Made by a program: the position numbers and the translations under genes
Shown: in pieces, positions 1-10,038 of the stretch
Position numbering within the stretch: the stretch's first letter is position 1
Layout: each line of letters begins with the position of its first letter
Notes under the pieces: model-generated
Databases searched by the model: none
The model's input: only the letters and a program-made list of their open reading frames with translations
Told to the model about the DNA's origin: nothing
Source: Pseudomonadota bacterium
Lineage (GTDB): Bacteria; Pseudomonadota; Alphaproteobacteria; Reyranellales; Reyranellaceae
Reading direction: 5' to 3'
Assembly: GCA_023416135.1 (NCBI GenBank)
Contig: JAEZIF010000466.1
Coordinates: 1-33,478 of the forward strand
Length of the DNA: 33,478 bases

Positions 1-1225
<1,225 letters not shown>

Positions 1226-1298
1226 TGGAATTACTCCTCTCGCGGTGCGGCGAAGGTATTGCTGCGACCGCGAGAGTGCAACGCACAAATTACAATAG

Positions 1299-1320
1299 GT
1301 TGCAAAAAGTCATGGGCAAA
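1299..1320. promoter_or_regulatory. TTGCAA-type repeats in the ccr upstream region, possible ScfR-like site
   Basis: Two related half-sites lie upstream of ccr: GTTGCAAA at 1299-1306 and TGGGCAAA at 1313-1320, separated by 6 bases. Short-chain acyl-CoA regulators of the ScfR/PccR/RamB type are known, as I recall, to bind paired TTTGCAAA sites with a 4-base gap upstream of acyl-CoA assimilation genes. The spacing differs here and the second half-site is poor, so this is a suggestion. GTGCAACG at 1276-1283 and CGTTGCAC at 1357-1364 add a further inverted pair around it. Confidence 0.25.
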
Positions 1321-1370
1321 AACAATAAAATTACCCTCACCCTGCGGAAGACACACGTTGCACCTCTCAA

Positions 1371-1400
1371 TTGGCAGGCGCACCCTCACCCAGGTAAACG
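1371..1400 (+). promoter_or_regulatory. Candidate promoter of the LLM monooxygenase operon
   Basis: A TTGGCA hexamer at 1371-1376 (one mismatch to TTGACA) is followed after 18 bases by TAAACG at 1395-1400 as a weak -10. The -10 lies inside the inverted repeat at 1391-1412, an arrangement typical of repression. Transcription would start near 1407, leaving a leader of about 33 bases with the Shine-Dalgarno GGGAGGA at 1429-1435. Confidence 0.4.
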
Positions 1401-1412
1401 CTCGTTTACCTG
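1391..1412. promoter_or_regulatory. Perfect 10-2-10 inverted repeat, probable repressor operator
   Basis: CAGGTAAACG at 1391-1400 and its exact reverse complement CGTTTACCTG at 1403-1412 flank a 2-base centre (CT). The size and geometry fit a dimeric helix-turn-helix repressor, with TetR family the first guess. No regulator gene lies next to it in this window, so the regulator is encoded elsewhere or beyond ccr. It lies 27 bases upstream of the monooxygenase start and about 165 bases upstream of ccr, so control of the monooxygenase is more likely. Confidence 0.65.
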
Positions 1413-1439
1413 CAAGCGGCCCGAGCCCGGGAGGAATGA

Positions 1440-2711
1440 ATGAAGCTCATGTGGTTCCACCTGATGCCGTACACGGAGCTTCCCGACGACTTCAACAAGA
1501 AGCATCCCTCGGTGTGGGTCGACATCCACTCGTCGCTGTTCGACCCACGCCGAGCGCATCACATGTACAACGACTTCATGGACGAGCTCGAATACGCCGC
1601 CGAGGTGGGCTTCGACGCCGTCTGCGTGAACGAGCATCATTCCAACGGCTACGGGCTCATGCCCTCGCCCAATCTGATCGCGAGCTCGCTGGCCCGCCGC
1701 ACGACCGACACCGCGCTCTGCGTCATGGGCAACTCGCTGGCGCTCTACAATCCGCCGACGCGCGTCGCCGAAGAGTTCGCGATGATCGACTGCATCTCGG
1801 GCGGCCGTCTGATCGCGGGCTTCCCGGTCGGCTCACCGATGGACACCTGCTACGCCTACGGCCAGAACCCGAGCCTGCTGCGCGAGCGCTACTACGAGGC
1901 GCATGACCTCGTGAAGAAGGCATGGACCGAGAAAGAGACCTTCGCCTTCTCCGGCCGCTACAACCAGCAGCGCTACGTCAACATCTGGCCGCGGCCGATC
2001 CAGAACGATCCGCATCCGCCGATCTGGATCCCCGGCGGCGGCTCGATCGAGACGTGGCGGTGGTGCGCGGAGATGGACTACGTCTACTGCTATCTCTCGT
2101 ATTACGGCTACAAAGCCGGCCTCACGACCATGCAGGGCTTTTGGAACGAGATGGCCAAGCTCGGCAAGGATCGCAATCCCTACCGCGCCGGCTTCCTGCA
2201 GTTCGTCGGCGTCGCCGAGAGCCGCCAGCAGGCGCTCGATCTCTACTCCGAGCCGGCCGAGTATTTCTACGGCCGCTGCCTGCATGTCGATCCGCGCTTC
2301 GCCTTGCCGCCGGGCTACACGACGGAAGCGACGCAGCGGGCCGGCATCGAAGGCATGATGACCAAGGCCGCCAACCTCGCCAACCCCGCGACCAAGGCAG
2401 CGCTGAAGGCCACCAACATGAAGGACATCGTCGACGGCGGCTACGTGCTGATCGGCTCGCCCGACGAGGTGATCGAGCAGATCCGGCATGTCGGCACCAG
2501 CCTCAATGTCGGCCATCTCATGCTGCTCCTGCAGTACGGCAACATGAGCAAGGACGTCACCAAGTACAACACGCGGCTGTTCGCCGAGAAGGTGATGCCC
2601 AAGGTCAAGGACCTGTTCGGGGAGTGGGAGGACAAGTGGTGGCCGAAGCCGATGGCCAGGGGTCAGCGCGCCGCCGTGCCCGCCTTCAACGCGCTCGCCG
2701 CAGCGGAGTAG
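1440..2711 (+). CDS. LLM-class flavin-dependent monooxygenase
   Basis: This 423-residue protein belongs to the bacterial luciferase-like family, TIM-barrel oxygenases that use reduced FMN or F420. Family features are the N-terminal MWFHLMPY strand, GFDAVCVNEHH near residues 57-67, MPSPNLIASSLARRT, the ISGGRLIAGFPVG segment and PPIWIPGGGS. The substrate cannot be read from sequence; relatives act on aliphatic or terpenoid ketones, aldehydes and xenobiotics. The ATG at 1440 has GGGAGGA 4 bases upstream; a nearer ATG at 1436 is in another frame and opens no family sequence. It is followed after 6 bases by an alpha/beta hydrolase, so a two-step oxygenation and hydrolysis (for example Baeyer-Villiger ester cleavage) is an attractive but unproven reading. 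Reduced flavin must come from a reductase encoded elsewhere. Confidence 0.88.
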   Translation: MKLMWFHLMPYTELPDDFNKKHPSVWVDIHSSLFDPRRAHHMYNDFMDELEYAAEVGFDAVCVNEHHSNGYGLMPSPNLIASSLARRTTDTALCVMGNSLALYNPPTRVAEEFAMIDCISGGRLIAGFPVGSPMDTCYAYGQNPSLLRERYYEAHDLVKKAWTEKETFAFSGRYNQQRYVNIWPRPIQNDPHPPIWIPGGGSIETWRWCAEMDYVYCYLSYYGYKAGLTTMQGFWNEMAKLGKDRNPYRAGFLQFVGVAESRQQALDLYSEPAEYFYGRCLHVDPRFALPPGYTTEATQRAGIEGMMTKAANLANPATKAALKATNMKDIVDGGYVLIGSPDEVIEQIRHVGTSLNVGHLMLLLQYGNMSKDVTKYNTRLFAEKVMPKVKDLFGEWEDKWWPKPMARGQRAAVPAFNALAAAE

Positions 2712-2717
2712 CCGCCC

Positions 2718-3497
2718 GTGTCCCCGCCGAACACGAGCACCGTCAAGGTCAACGGTTTCCCCTGCCGCATCTGGTCCAAGGGCAGCGGGCCCAAACTGGG
2801 CTTCCTCGCCGGCCTCGGCGGGCTGCCGCGCTGGCTGCCCTTCCTCGACCGGCTGGCCGAAACGCGCACCGTGATCGCGCCGTCGCTGCCGGGCTATCCC
2901 GGCGCCACCGGCCATACCGAGCTCGACACGCATCTCGACTGGGTGCTGGCAGTGCGTCAGCTCCTCGACAAGAGCGGCCTGGCCGGCGCCGACCTTTTGG
3001 GAGCTTCCGTGGGCGGCGCGTTCGCGGCCGAGATGGCGGCGATCTTCCCGGCGCACGTGCGCAAGCTCTGCCTGATCGCCCCGTTCGGCCTGTTCGACGA
3101 CAAGGAGCCGGCCGCCGATCCCTGGGCGCAACGCCGGGACAACGTACCGGACCTGATGTGCGCCGACGGCGCGAAGTGGACGGAGCTGGTGGCGCCGCCG
3201 GAGGGCGCCAACTCGGTGGAATGGCCGATCGAGATGACGCGCGCCTCGGAAGCCGCCGCCCGTGCCTTCTGGCCGCTCGGCAACACGCGGCTCGAGAAGC
3301 GGCTCGGCCTGATCGCGGCGCCCACCCTGATCCTGTGGGGCGAACGCGACGCCGTGCTGCCGCCCTCCTATGCCGGGAAGTTCGCCGCCGGCATCAACGG
3401 CGCGACCCGGGTGCAGACGGTGGCCGATGCCGGCCATCTTGCCTACCTCGACCAGCCCGCCGCCGTCGCCCGCGCGGTTCTTGCCCATTTTGCCTGA
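2718..3497 (+). CDS. Alpha/beta hydrolase
   Basis: A 259-residue alpha/beta-hydrolase-fold protein with no signal peptide. The nucleophile elbow is GASVGG with Ser97. The acid is probably Asp211 in WGERDAV and the base His240 in ADAGHLAYLD, so the catalytic triad is complete and correctly spaced. The start is a GTG at 2718, six bases after the monooxygenase stop, which indicates co-transcription. Members with this size and triad include esterases, lactonases, epoxide hydrolases and C-C bond hydrolases, and the sequence does not decide between them. Pairing with an LLM monooxygenase favours cleavage of an ester or lactone made by oxygen insertion; that is inference. Confidence 0.85.
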   Translation: MSPPNTSTVKVNGFPCRIWSKGSGPKLGFLAGLGGLPRWLPFLDRLAETRTVIAPSLPGYPGATGHTELDTHLDWVLAVRQLLDKSGLAGADLLGASVGGAFAAEMAAIFPAHVRKLCLIAPFGLFDDKEPAADPWAQRRDNVPDLMCADGAKWTELVAPPEGANSVEWPIEMTRASEAAARAFWPLGNTRLEKRLGLIAAPTLILWGERDAVLPPSYAGKFAAGINGATRVQTVADAGHLAYLDQPAAVARAVLAHFA

Positions 3498-3588
3498 TCA
3501 CGTTCGTTTTGGTCCCCGGCTTCGAGGTTGCGTCCCCGGTTCGGATCGCTATTGTCCGGCGCGTTAGGGTTTTGCGAGGTAAAGGGCG

Positions 3589-4182
3589 ATGACAATCCGT
3601 TCGATCAAGTGGGCTGCAGGTGTTTCACTGATTGCGGCGGCGCTGACGATGGGGACGATGATCTTGCCCGCGTCGGCCCAGGTGTCGGCCGTGCCGCGCG
3701 AGGGCGTGGCTTTCAACGACACGGTCACGCAGCGGGTCAAGATCGAGACGGTCGATCCCGACGATCGCACGGTGGCCTTCACCACACCCGACGGGCAGGT
3801 CCTGGTCCTGCCGGTCAGCCAGAATGCCGGCAATCTCGCCAACATCGCCGACGGTTCGATGGCCAACGTGACCTACAGCCAGGTCGTGACGATGCTGAAC
3901 CTGCGCCAGAAGGGCCCGGGCTCGCGCGAAGCGCGCCGCGACCAGATGAACGTCAAGCCGAACAAGACCGACATCGAGGCCGGCCGCTTCACGCTCACCG
4001 TGACCGGGGTCGACCTCGCCAACAATACCGTGTCGGTCATCGAAGGCGACGGCGGCCCAGTGCGCACCTACAAGGCGAACAGCATCGCCAAGCAGGACAT
4101 GCTGAAGAAGATCAAGGTCGGCGACGTCGTGATCGGCCTGACGACGCCGCTGATGGTGACGGCGATCTCGCCGGCGAACTAA
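3589..4182 (+). CDS. Exported protein with two related beta-rich repeats
   Basis: A 197-residue protein with a clear signal peptide: positive start MTIRSIK, a hydrophobic core and probable cleavage after PASA near residue 30, so it should be periplasmic. The mature part carries two similar units of about 55 residues, near 44-98 and 124-180. Each opens with a V-x-x-V-D-x-x-x-x-T-V strand pair (VKIETVDPDDRTVAFT and LTVTGVDLANNTVSVI) and ends in a segment resembling a small beta barrel. I do not recognise a named family with certainty; CusF-like or DUF5666-like exported domains look similar. It has its own Shine-Dalgarno (GAGG) before the ATG at 3589 and converges with the GST-like gene with only 7 bases between stops. 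No function is proposed. Confidence 0.75.
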   Translation: MTIRSIKWAAGVSLIAAALTMGTMILPASAQVSAVPREGVAFNDTVTQRVKIETVDPDDRTVAFTTPDGQVLVLPVSQNAGNLANIADGSMANVTYSQVVTMLNLRQKGPGSREARRDQMNVKPNKTDIEAGRFTLTVTGVDLANNTVSVIEGDGGPVRTYKANSIAKQDMLKKIKVGDVVIGLTTPLMVTAISPAN

Positions 4183-4189
4183 GCGTCGG

Positions 4190-4960
4190 TTAGAGGCAGA
4201 GCGGCAACTCCAGCCGCTCCCGGTACATCATGTCCCGATGCTCGAGCAGCATCGGGTCGAGCGCAGCGGCGGTGGCCGCATCGAGTGTGCTGAAGGCTGC
4301 CCGCAAGCCTGCGTCCATCGCACACTGCTCCTGAGGCAGCGGGCTCAACATCGCGAGGAAAGTCGCGCTGTAGACATCGACAGCCGACAAGCTGTTGCCG
4401 ACATAGTAGCGGCTGCCCGCCTGTTTCTGCGTCTCGAGACGCGCCGACAGCATCGAAAGCAGCGCCGGAACGCGTGCGTCTGCCGCGCGTCCCGCCTCGG
4501 GGCTGTAGCCGTACTTTCTGGCCAGATACTTGGCGACGGGAGGCGCAAAGCCGCCGGTGCCCTCGAGACCGCCATGGATCAACTGCAACCGGCGCGTCCA
4601 ACCCAGCCCCTCCTCGCCGCAGATCTCATGGGCCAGCCCGAAGGCGAGCGCGCGCTCGGCTGCGTCGGCCGGCAATAGAGCCCGTCCCGGCGCCAGGCGT
4701 TCGGCCAGCAGCAGGATTTCCGCCCAGCCGGCCCGCGGCCGTTCGTCGTTGTAGACGGCGACCGGGCCGGAGGACTGGCCCGCCCACGCCTTGAGCGGCT
4801 CGCTGTCATAGGCCAGTCGCACCGCGACCCACTCGATGCCTTTGATGTGGAAGATGCCCTTGGCGGCCTCACCCCATGGGCTGGGAACATTGCCGACCAC
4901 GACCATGCGCAAGCCGCGGCGCGCGATCGCCTCGTCGACGCTCACATATTCGAAGGGCAT
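4190..4960 (-). CDS. Glutathione S-transferase-like protein
   Basis: 256 residues with a thioredoxin-like N-terminal half (the strand-turn-helix VVVGNVPSPWGEAAKGIF near 21-38, then EWVAVRL) and an all-helical C-terminal half containing the GST hallmark RYYVGNSLSAVDVYSATFL near 183-201. No Cys or Ser stands at the usual catalytic turn, where SPW appears instead, so glutathione chemistry is uncertain. The ATG at 4960 abuts the stop of the DUF427 gene at 4961 with no bases between, so the two are translationally linked. It is the last gene of the ArsR-led minus-strand operon. Length is slightly above a typical GST (200-230). Confidence 0.75.
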   Translation of the reverse strand: MPFEYVSVDEAIARRGLRMVVVGNVPSPWGEAAKGIFHIKGIEWVAVRLAYDSEPLKAWAGQSSGPVAVYNDERPRAGWAEILLLAERLAPGRALLPADAAERALAFGLAHEICGEEGLGWTRRLQLIHGGLEGTGGFAPPVAKYLARKYGYSPEAGRAADARVPALLSMLSARLETQKQAGSRYYVGNSLSAVDVYSATFLAMLSPLPQEQCAMDAGLRAAFSTLDAATAAALDPMLLEHRDMMYRERLELPLCL

Positions 4961-5248
4961 CTAGCGGACTTCGACGTCTTCCCAGAAGCCGATCCAATTA
5001 TCGACCGGCTGCATCTTGGCCTGCGGCGCCTCGTAGGACCATGCCGCGCGCGGGCTCTTCGCATCGCCCTCGACGACGTCATAGAACTGAACGCCGTGCG
5101 GGCATTTCAGGTCGTTCTCGGTTCTGGGCGTGCTCTTGAGCAGTTCCATGCGCACTGTCTCGCGCGGGAAATAGACGTAGCCGCCGACTTCGAGCGTGCG
5201 GTCGCTCTCGGCGATCGTCTTGCCGTGCCAGGTCGCGGTGCGGGCCAT
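4961..5248 (-). CDS. DUF427 domain protein
   Basis: A 95-residue single-domain protein matching DUF427, a small beta-barrel family of unknown function common in alphaproteobacteria and actinobacteria. Family signatures are the opening WHGKTIAESDRTLEVGGYVYFPRE, then MELLKSTPRT, a CP-x-G-x-x-x-Y-YDV-like stretch (here CPHGVQFYDVV) and the terminal W-x-x-P-x-x-x-x-x-x-I-x-x-W-x-x-F region (here AAWSYEAP with NWIGFWEDVEV). The ATG at 5248 is the only good start. It sits between a GST remnant and a GST-like gene in the ArsR operon. I know of no biochemical activity to assign. Confidence 0.88.
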   Translation of the reverse strand: MARTATWHGKTIAESDRTLEVGGYVYFPRETVRMELLKSTPRTENDLKCPHGVQFYDVVEGDAKSPRAAWSYEAPQAKMQPVDNWIGFWEDVEVR

Positions 5249-5323
5249 CGGTCGCGTCTCCTGATGGTGGGATGCCTCACCCTACCGCGAGGTGATGGCG
5301 CGACCGGAGCTTTTCAAGCCGCG

Positions 5324-5692
5324 TCAGGCAGCCTGGGCGGCGACCGGCTCCGGCACGGTGGCCTGCATGCTCGGCCGGGCCGACATGTCGCGCATCCAGC
5401 GGGCAAGGTTGGGCGACGCCTCGCCGAGCTCCTTCAACCCGGGGATCGCCGGGAAGTTGAAGAAGATCGGCGCCAGGAACAGGTCGGCCGCAGTCGCGCC
5501 GTCGCCGACGAGAAAGCGGCTCTCGCCGAGCTGACGCTCGAACACCGGCACTACGTCGCGCGCCTTGGCGAGGTACATGTCGGCCATCTCCCGCGGCACC
5601 GACAGGAAGCCGAAATGGTCGGCCAGGAAGCGCAGGGCCGAATTGACCAGGGAGTCTTTCACGGCGCTCACCCACTGGTCGCACAACGCCGC
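5324..5692 (-). pseudogene. Glutathione S-transferase remnant, C-terminal domain only
   Basis: The frame encodes the helical C-terminal domain of a GST: DQWVSAVKDSLVNSALRFL, a central helix, then the N-capping hydrophobic-staple region SRFLVGDGATAADLFLAPIFF and LARWMRDMSARPSMQATVP. The whole thioredoxin-like glutathione-binding domain, about 80-90 residues, is absent. The readable part begins directly after the TAG stop (5693-5695) of the SRPBCC remnant and in the same frame, so no independent promoter, Shine-Dalgarno or ATG is visible; the nearest possible start is a TTG at 5686. A GST without the G-site domain should be inactive. The junction looks like a deletion that fused the tail of one operon gene to the middle of the next. 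Confidence 0.75.
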
Positions 5693-6120
5693 CTACCGTG
5701 AATCCGCCGGCCACAGCGCGGGGCCCAAGAAGGTGCGATCGAGGTAGCGCAGGATGGCGTCCAGCTTCTCGAAGGAGCCGGTCCACCCCCAGCGATGATT
5801 GGCGGTGCCCGTGGCGTCGCGGAAACGCCACTGGGTCAGCGTCATTTCCGTACGCCGGCCCACCGGCCTGAACTCCAGCGTGATCGTCGTCTCGTGCTCG
5901 CGCGGCGTGTCGAGACTGCCGCTCTCGTGCCAGGCCCAGGTGAAGGACAGCAGGCGCGGCGGATCGACGGCGAGATACTTGCCCGAGATGGCGCGCTTTG
6001 TGCCCAAGCCCTCGCCGGTCAACTCCCACACGCCGCCGACGCGCAGGTCGAACCGGCAGTGCGTGTCTTCATGCCTTGCGGGCCGAACCATTCGGCGAAC
6101 TGCGCCGGATCGGTCCATGT
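5693..6120 (-). pseudogene. SRPBCC/AHSA1-family gene, 5'-truncated and frameshifted
   Basis: Two reading frames together give most of an AHSA1-type START-like ligand-binding domain. The first, 6120 to about 6061, reads TWTDPAQFAEWFGPQGMKT. The second reads CRFDLRVGGVWELTGEG and continues to DRTFLGPALWPADSR at 5693. They join if one base is restored near 6057-6063 (GCACTGC for an expected GCACCTGC-like sequence). The first beta strand and helix, about 20 residues normally starting with a Met, are missing: only five codons separate the ArsR stop from TWTDP. AHSA1-type proteins are the usual partner encoded directly after this kind of ArsR regulator, which supports the identity. Confidence 0.78.
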
Positions 6121-6135
6121 CGCAGGGTGCGGTCG

Positions 6136-6492
6136 TCAGGAACGGCGCTTGCGACCATCGCTCCTTCCCTTCGGTTGCGGTGCCGTGCGCTTGAGGTAGG
6201 CATCGAGCCTGCCGAACTGCTGCTCCCAGAAGTGGCGGTATTCCTCGATCCAGCCGGCGGCGGCGCGCAGGCCGGCGGCGCGCAATTCGCAGCGCCGCCA
6301 CTGCGCCTCGGTGTGACGCTCGATCAGGCCGGCATCGGTCAGCACCTTCAGATGGCGCGACACCGCAGGCAGCGACATGTCGAACGGCTCGGCGATCTCA
6401 CCGACCGTGGCCGCGCCGGTGGCGAGCCTGGCCAGGATGGCGCGGCGGGTGGGATCGGCGAGCGCCGAAAAGGTTCGCGAGAGCGCATCCAT
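6136..6492 (-). CDS. ArsR-family transcriptional repressor
   Basis: 118 residues with a winged helix-turn-helix: the ALADPTRRAILARL helix near 10-23, and the recognition helix region MSLPAVSRHLKVLTDAGLIE near 39-58. The metal-binding ELCVCDL-type motif of ArsR/SmtB sensors is absent, so it belongs to the metal-independent, SRPBCC-linked branch, which probably senses an organic ligand. The ATG at 6492 overlaps the edge of a near-perfect palindrome and no Shine-Dalgarno is visible, so the mRNA is probably leaderless or nearly so. Autoregulation is very likely. It heads the minus-strand operon running down to 4190. Confidence 0.88.
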   Translation of the reverse strand: MDALSRTFSALADPTRRAILARLATGAATVGEIAEPFDMSLPAVSRHLKVLTDAGLIERHTEAQWRRCELRAAGLRAAAGWIEEYRHFWEQQFGRLDAYLKRTAPQPKGRSDGRKRRS

Positions 6493-6513
6493 ATTTAACG
6501 CATGTGTTAAATA
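6492..6513. promoter_or_regulatory. ArsR operator, 22-base palindrome
   Basis: TATTTAAC at 6492-6499 and its exact reverse complement GTTAAATA at 6506-6513 flank a 6-base centre with CATG in the middle, so 10 of 11 pairs match. It runs from the likely -10 to the first base of the arsR start codon. The TTAAC-n6-GTTAA form is typical of ArsR autoregulatory sites. Confidence 0.8.
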
Positions 6514-6532
6514 CGAATCCGGCGGTCGTCAA
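6504..6532 (-). promoter_or_regulatory. Candidate promoter of the arsR operon
   Basis: On the minus strand TTGACG (6532-6527) is followed after 17 bases by TAACAC (6509-6504). The -10 lies inside the operator. A start near 6498 would leave fewer than 10 leader bases before the ATG, consistent with the missing Shine-Dalgarno. Confidence 0.4.
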
Positions 6533-6609
6533 GCCATTACCCGCGATGTCATTGCCGGCGTCGGGCGGGAACCCTATGAAGTCCGCCCTGTCCGTACGGA
6601 GTTGATGGA

Positions 6610-7386
6610 ATGGAGCCGATCTACCGCGTCGACGGCGCTACTGCCGAGACCAGCGCCTTCGCCGGCGGTCCCTGGGATCCCAAGCTGCAGCACGGTGCGG
6701 CGCCCTCCTCGCTGATCTGCTGGGCGGTCGAGCGCCTGCCGGCGCCCGCTCCGATGCGTGTAGCGCGGCTCACCGTCGACCTGATGCGGCCGGTGCCGGT
6801 GGCGCCGCTCACCATCGCGACCGAGACGCTGCGCGAGGGCCGCAAGATCCAGCTGGTGTCGGTGCGACTGCTGGCCTCCGGCACGGAAGTGGTGCGGGCC
6901 ACGGTGCTGCGCGTGCGGCGACTGGAGCAGGTCCTGCCGGTCGACGCGCCGTGGCCGCCGATCGACATCAAGAGCCCGGAGGAAAGCCACGATCCGACGG
7001 AGAGCGGCCTGTCGCACACGCCCTTCCTGTCCGGCCTCGAAATGCGCGTGGCCAAAGGCTCGTTCCGCACGCCCGGCCCGGCGGCGGTGTGGTATCGCGC
7101 GACGCGGCCGATCGTCGACGGCGCGCCGTTGTCGCCGCTGATGCGCGCCGCCATCGCCGCCGACTTCTGCAACGGCACGTCGGCGGTGCTCGACTTCACC
7201 AAGTGGACGTTCATCAACGGCGACCTCACGCTCAGCCTGGCGCGCGAGCCGGTCGGCGACTGGGTGCTTTTAGACGCCGAGACCTGGGCCGGGCCCGATT
7301 CGATCGGCATCGCCGCCGCTCGGCTGGCCGACCGCGACGGCTATTTCGGCCGCGCCGTGCAGAGCGTGCTGTTCGAGAAACGCTGA
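6610..7386 (+). CDS. Thioesterase-family protein (TesB-like double hotdog)
   Basis: 258 residues that read as two hotdog-like halves. The N-terminal half has GGPWDPKLQHGAAPSSLICWAVER followed by MRVARLTVDLMRPVPVAPLTI; the C-terminal half has a long AAIAADFCNGTSAVLDF segment and INGDLTLSLAREP with WVLLDAETWAG near the end. This layout, with Asp-Phe-x-Asn-Gly in the second half, is that of the acyl-CoA thioesterase/acyl-CoA-binding family related to TesB. It would hydrolyse an acyl-CoA; chain preference is not readable. The ATG at 6610 follows a weak GGAGTTGATGG leader, and an ATG at 6604 lies in another frame. It converges with cysS. Confidence 0.72.
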   Translation: MEPIYRVDGATAETSAFAGGPWDPKLQHGAAPSSLICWAVERLPAPAPMRVARLTVDLMRPVPVAPLTIATETLREGRKIQLVSVRLLASGTEVVRATVLRVRRLEQVLPVDAPWPPIDIKSPEESHDPTESGLSHTPFLSGLEMRVAKGSFRTPGPAAVWYRATRPIVDGAPLSPLMRAAIAADFCNGTSAVLDFTKWTFINGDLTLSLAREPVGDWVLLDAETWAGPDSIGIAAARLADRDGYFGRAVQSVLFEKR

Positions 7387-7407
7387 CCAGAGGAGCAAGA
7401 AGCGAGA

Positions 7408-8739
<1,332 letters not shown>

Positions 8740-8850
8740 GGTCCCTACTCCCCGATCAAAATTGTACGAAGCCTAGACACCCGCAGAGGGGTGAGACTTC
8801 AGATACATCGCGTAGAAACCGCGGCGGGGAATAGAAACAGCGACATTCCA

Positions 8851-9943
8851 CTAGCTTATCCGACCCGTTCTTTCTGTGCAAACGCGCGCAAATGGAACAG
8901 CTTTCCAGCTCAGCCCCGCTGCCTGCCCACGCAGTCGCGCCACCGTCCTGGCACGGCCGATCAATGGCAGCAGCTTGGCCATCTCCGGCCCGGTCTCGCG
9001 TGCGGTGAGCGCCAGCCGCAATGGATGGAACAGCGCCCGCCCCTTGCGCTGGGTGGCCGCGGAGACTGCAGCGGTCCACTCCTTCCACGTCGAGCGTCGT
9101 GAGGTTGCCGGGCACCGCAAGCCAGAGCGGCTCGCTCACCGTCGCGGGCAGGCGCTCGCGTTACCGTCGCGTAGGGCAGTGCGTGGAGCGTCCGCGTGCT
9201 GAGTTGCGCCAGCTCCTCTTCCGCCTCGATGACGCGTGCGCGCAGATCGGCGATCGAGAGCGAGCCGGTGCGCTTGCTGAGGCCGCCGCCCTGGGCGTCG
9301 ACCAGCAGCGGCAGATGGGCGAAGACCGGCACCGCCGCATCGAGGGCGCGGAAGATCTGGATCTGGGCGGCGCTGTTGGTGACGTGATCCTCGCCGCGGA
9401 TCACGTGCGTGATGTCGAAGGCGATGTCGTCGACCACCGAGGTGAAGCTGTAAAGATAGCTGCCGTCGGCGCGCACCAGAACCGGATCGCTCTGGCTCGC
9501 CTCGTCGATGTGCTGGGGCCCGCGCACCAGATCGTCCCAGCGGACTTCCTCGGTGGCGAGCTTGAAGCGCCAATGCGGCTTGCGGCTTTCTTCCTCGAGG
9601 CGGGCGCGGTCGGCATAGCCGAGCCTGAGCGCGGCGCGGTCGTAGACCGGCGGCCGGCCCTGCGACAGGAGGCGCTTGCGCTTGAACTCGAGCTCCTCGG
9701 GCGTCTCGTAGCAGGGATAGAGCCGCCCGGCCGCGATCAGGCGGTCGCGCGCGACATCGTAGTGCTGCAGCCGGTCCGCCTGCCGTTCCTTGCGCGCCCA
9801 ATCGAGCCCCAGCCAGGCGAGGTCACGCTCGATCGCGGCTTCGTATTCGGGCTTGCTGCGCTGCAAGTCGGTGTCGTCGAGGCGCAGGATGAAGGTGCCG
9901 CCGTGCCGCTGGGCGCGAAACGGACAACGGGATGTGATGCCAT
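8851..9943 (-). pseudogene. gltX: Glutamyl-tRNA synthetase pseudogene with internal deletions
   Basis: Fragments in several frames match GltX in order. MASHPVVRFAPS starts at 9943. It is followed directly by HGGTFILRLDDTDLQRSKPE from about 9905, so roughly 20 codons holding the HIGH motif are gone and the frame shifts. The catalytic middle then runs well (LYPCYETPEELEFKRKR, RGEDHVTNSAAQIQIF, GLSKRTGSLSIADLRA). At about 9225-9240 it jumps to EEELAQLSTRTLHALPYA, losing around 50 residues of the anticodon-binding part. Another shift near 9150 leads to SEPLWLAVPGNLTTLD, and a last one near 9090 leads to EWTAAVSAATQRKGRALFHPLRLALTARETGPE to the end. The normal gene is over 1.3 kb. Without HIGH it cannot be a synthetase. 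Many alphaproteobacteria have two gltX copies, so an active copy is expected elsewhere. Confidence 0.9.
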
Positions 9944-10038
9944 GCCGGGCCGACTTGTGGTGATGGGTCGTTGGCGGGTCAAGCGGGGTTCCGCTAGTGT
10001 CGCCGAACGGGGATGGAAAATCCTCAGGGAGGAAACAA

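Noticed and set aside
5324..6301. The idea that the SRPBCC and GST segments form one fusion protein by readthrough of the TAG at 5693-5695
   Set aside because: Both partners lack essential N-terminal parts and the SRPBCC part is frameshifted, so decay is simpler than a programmed fusion.
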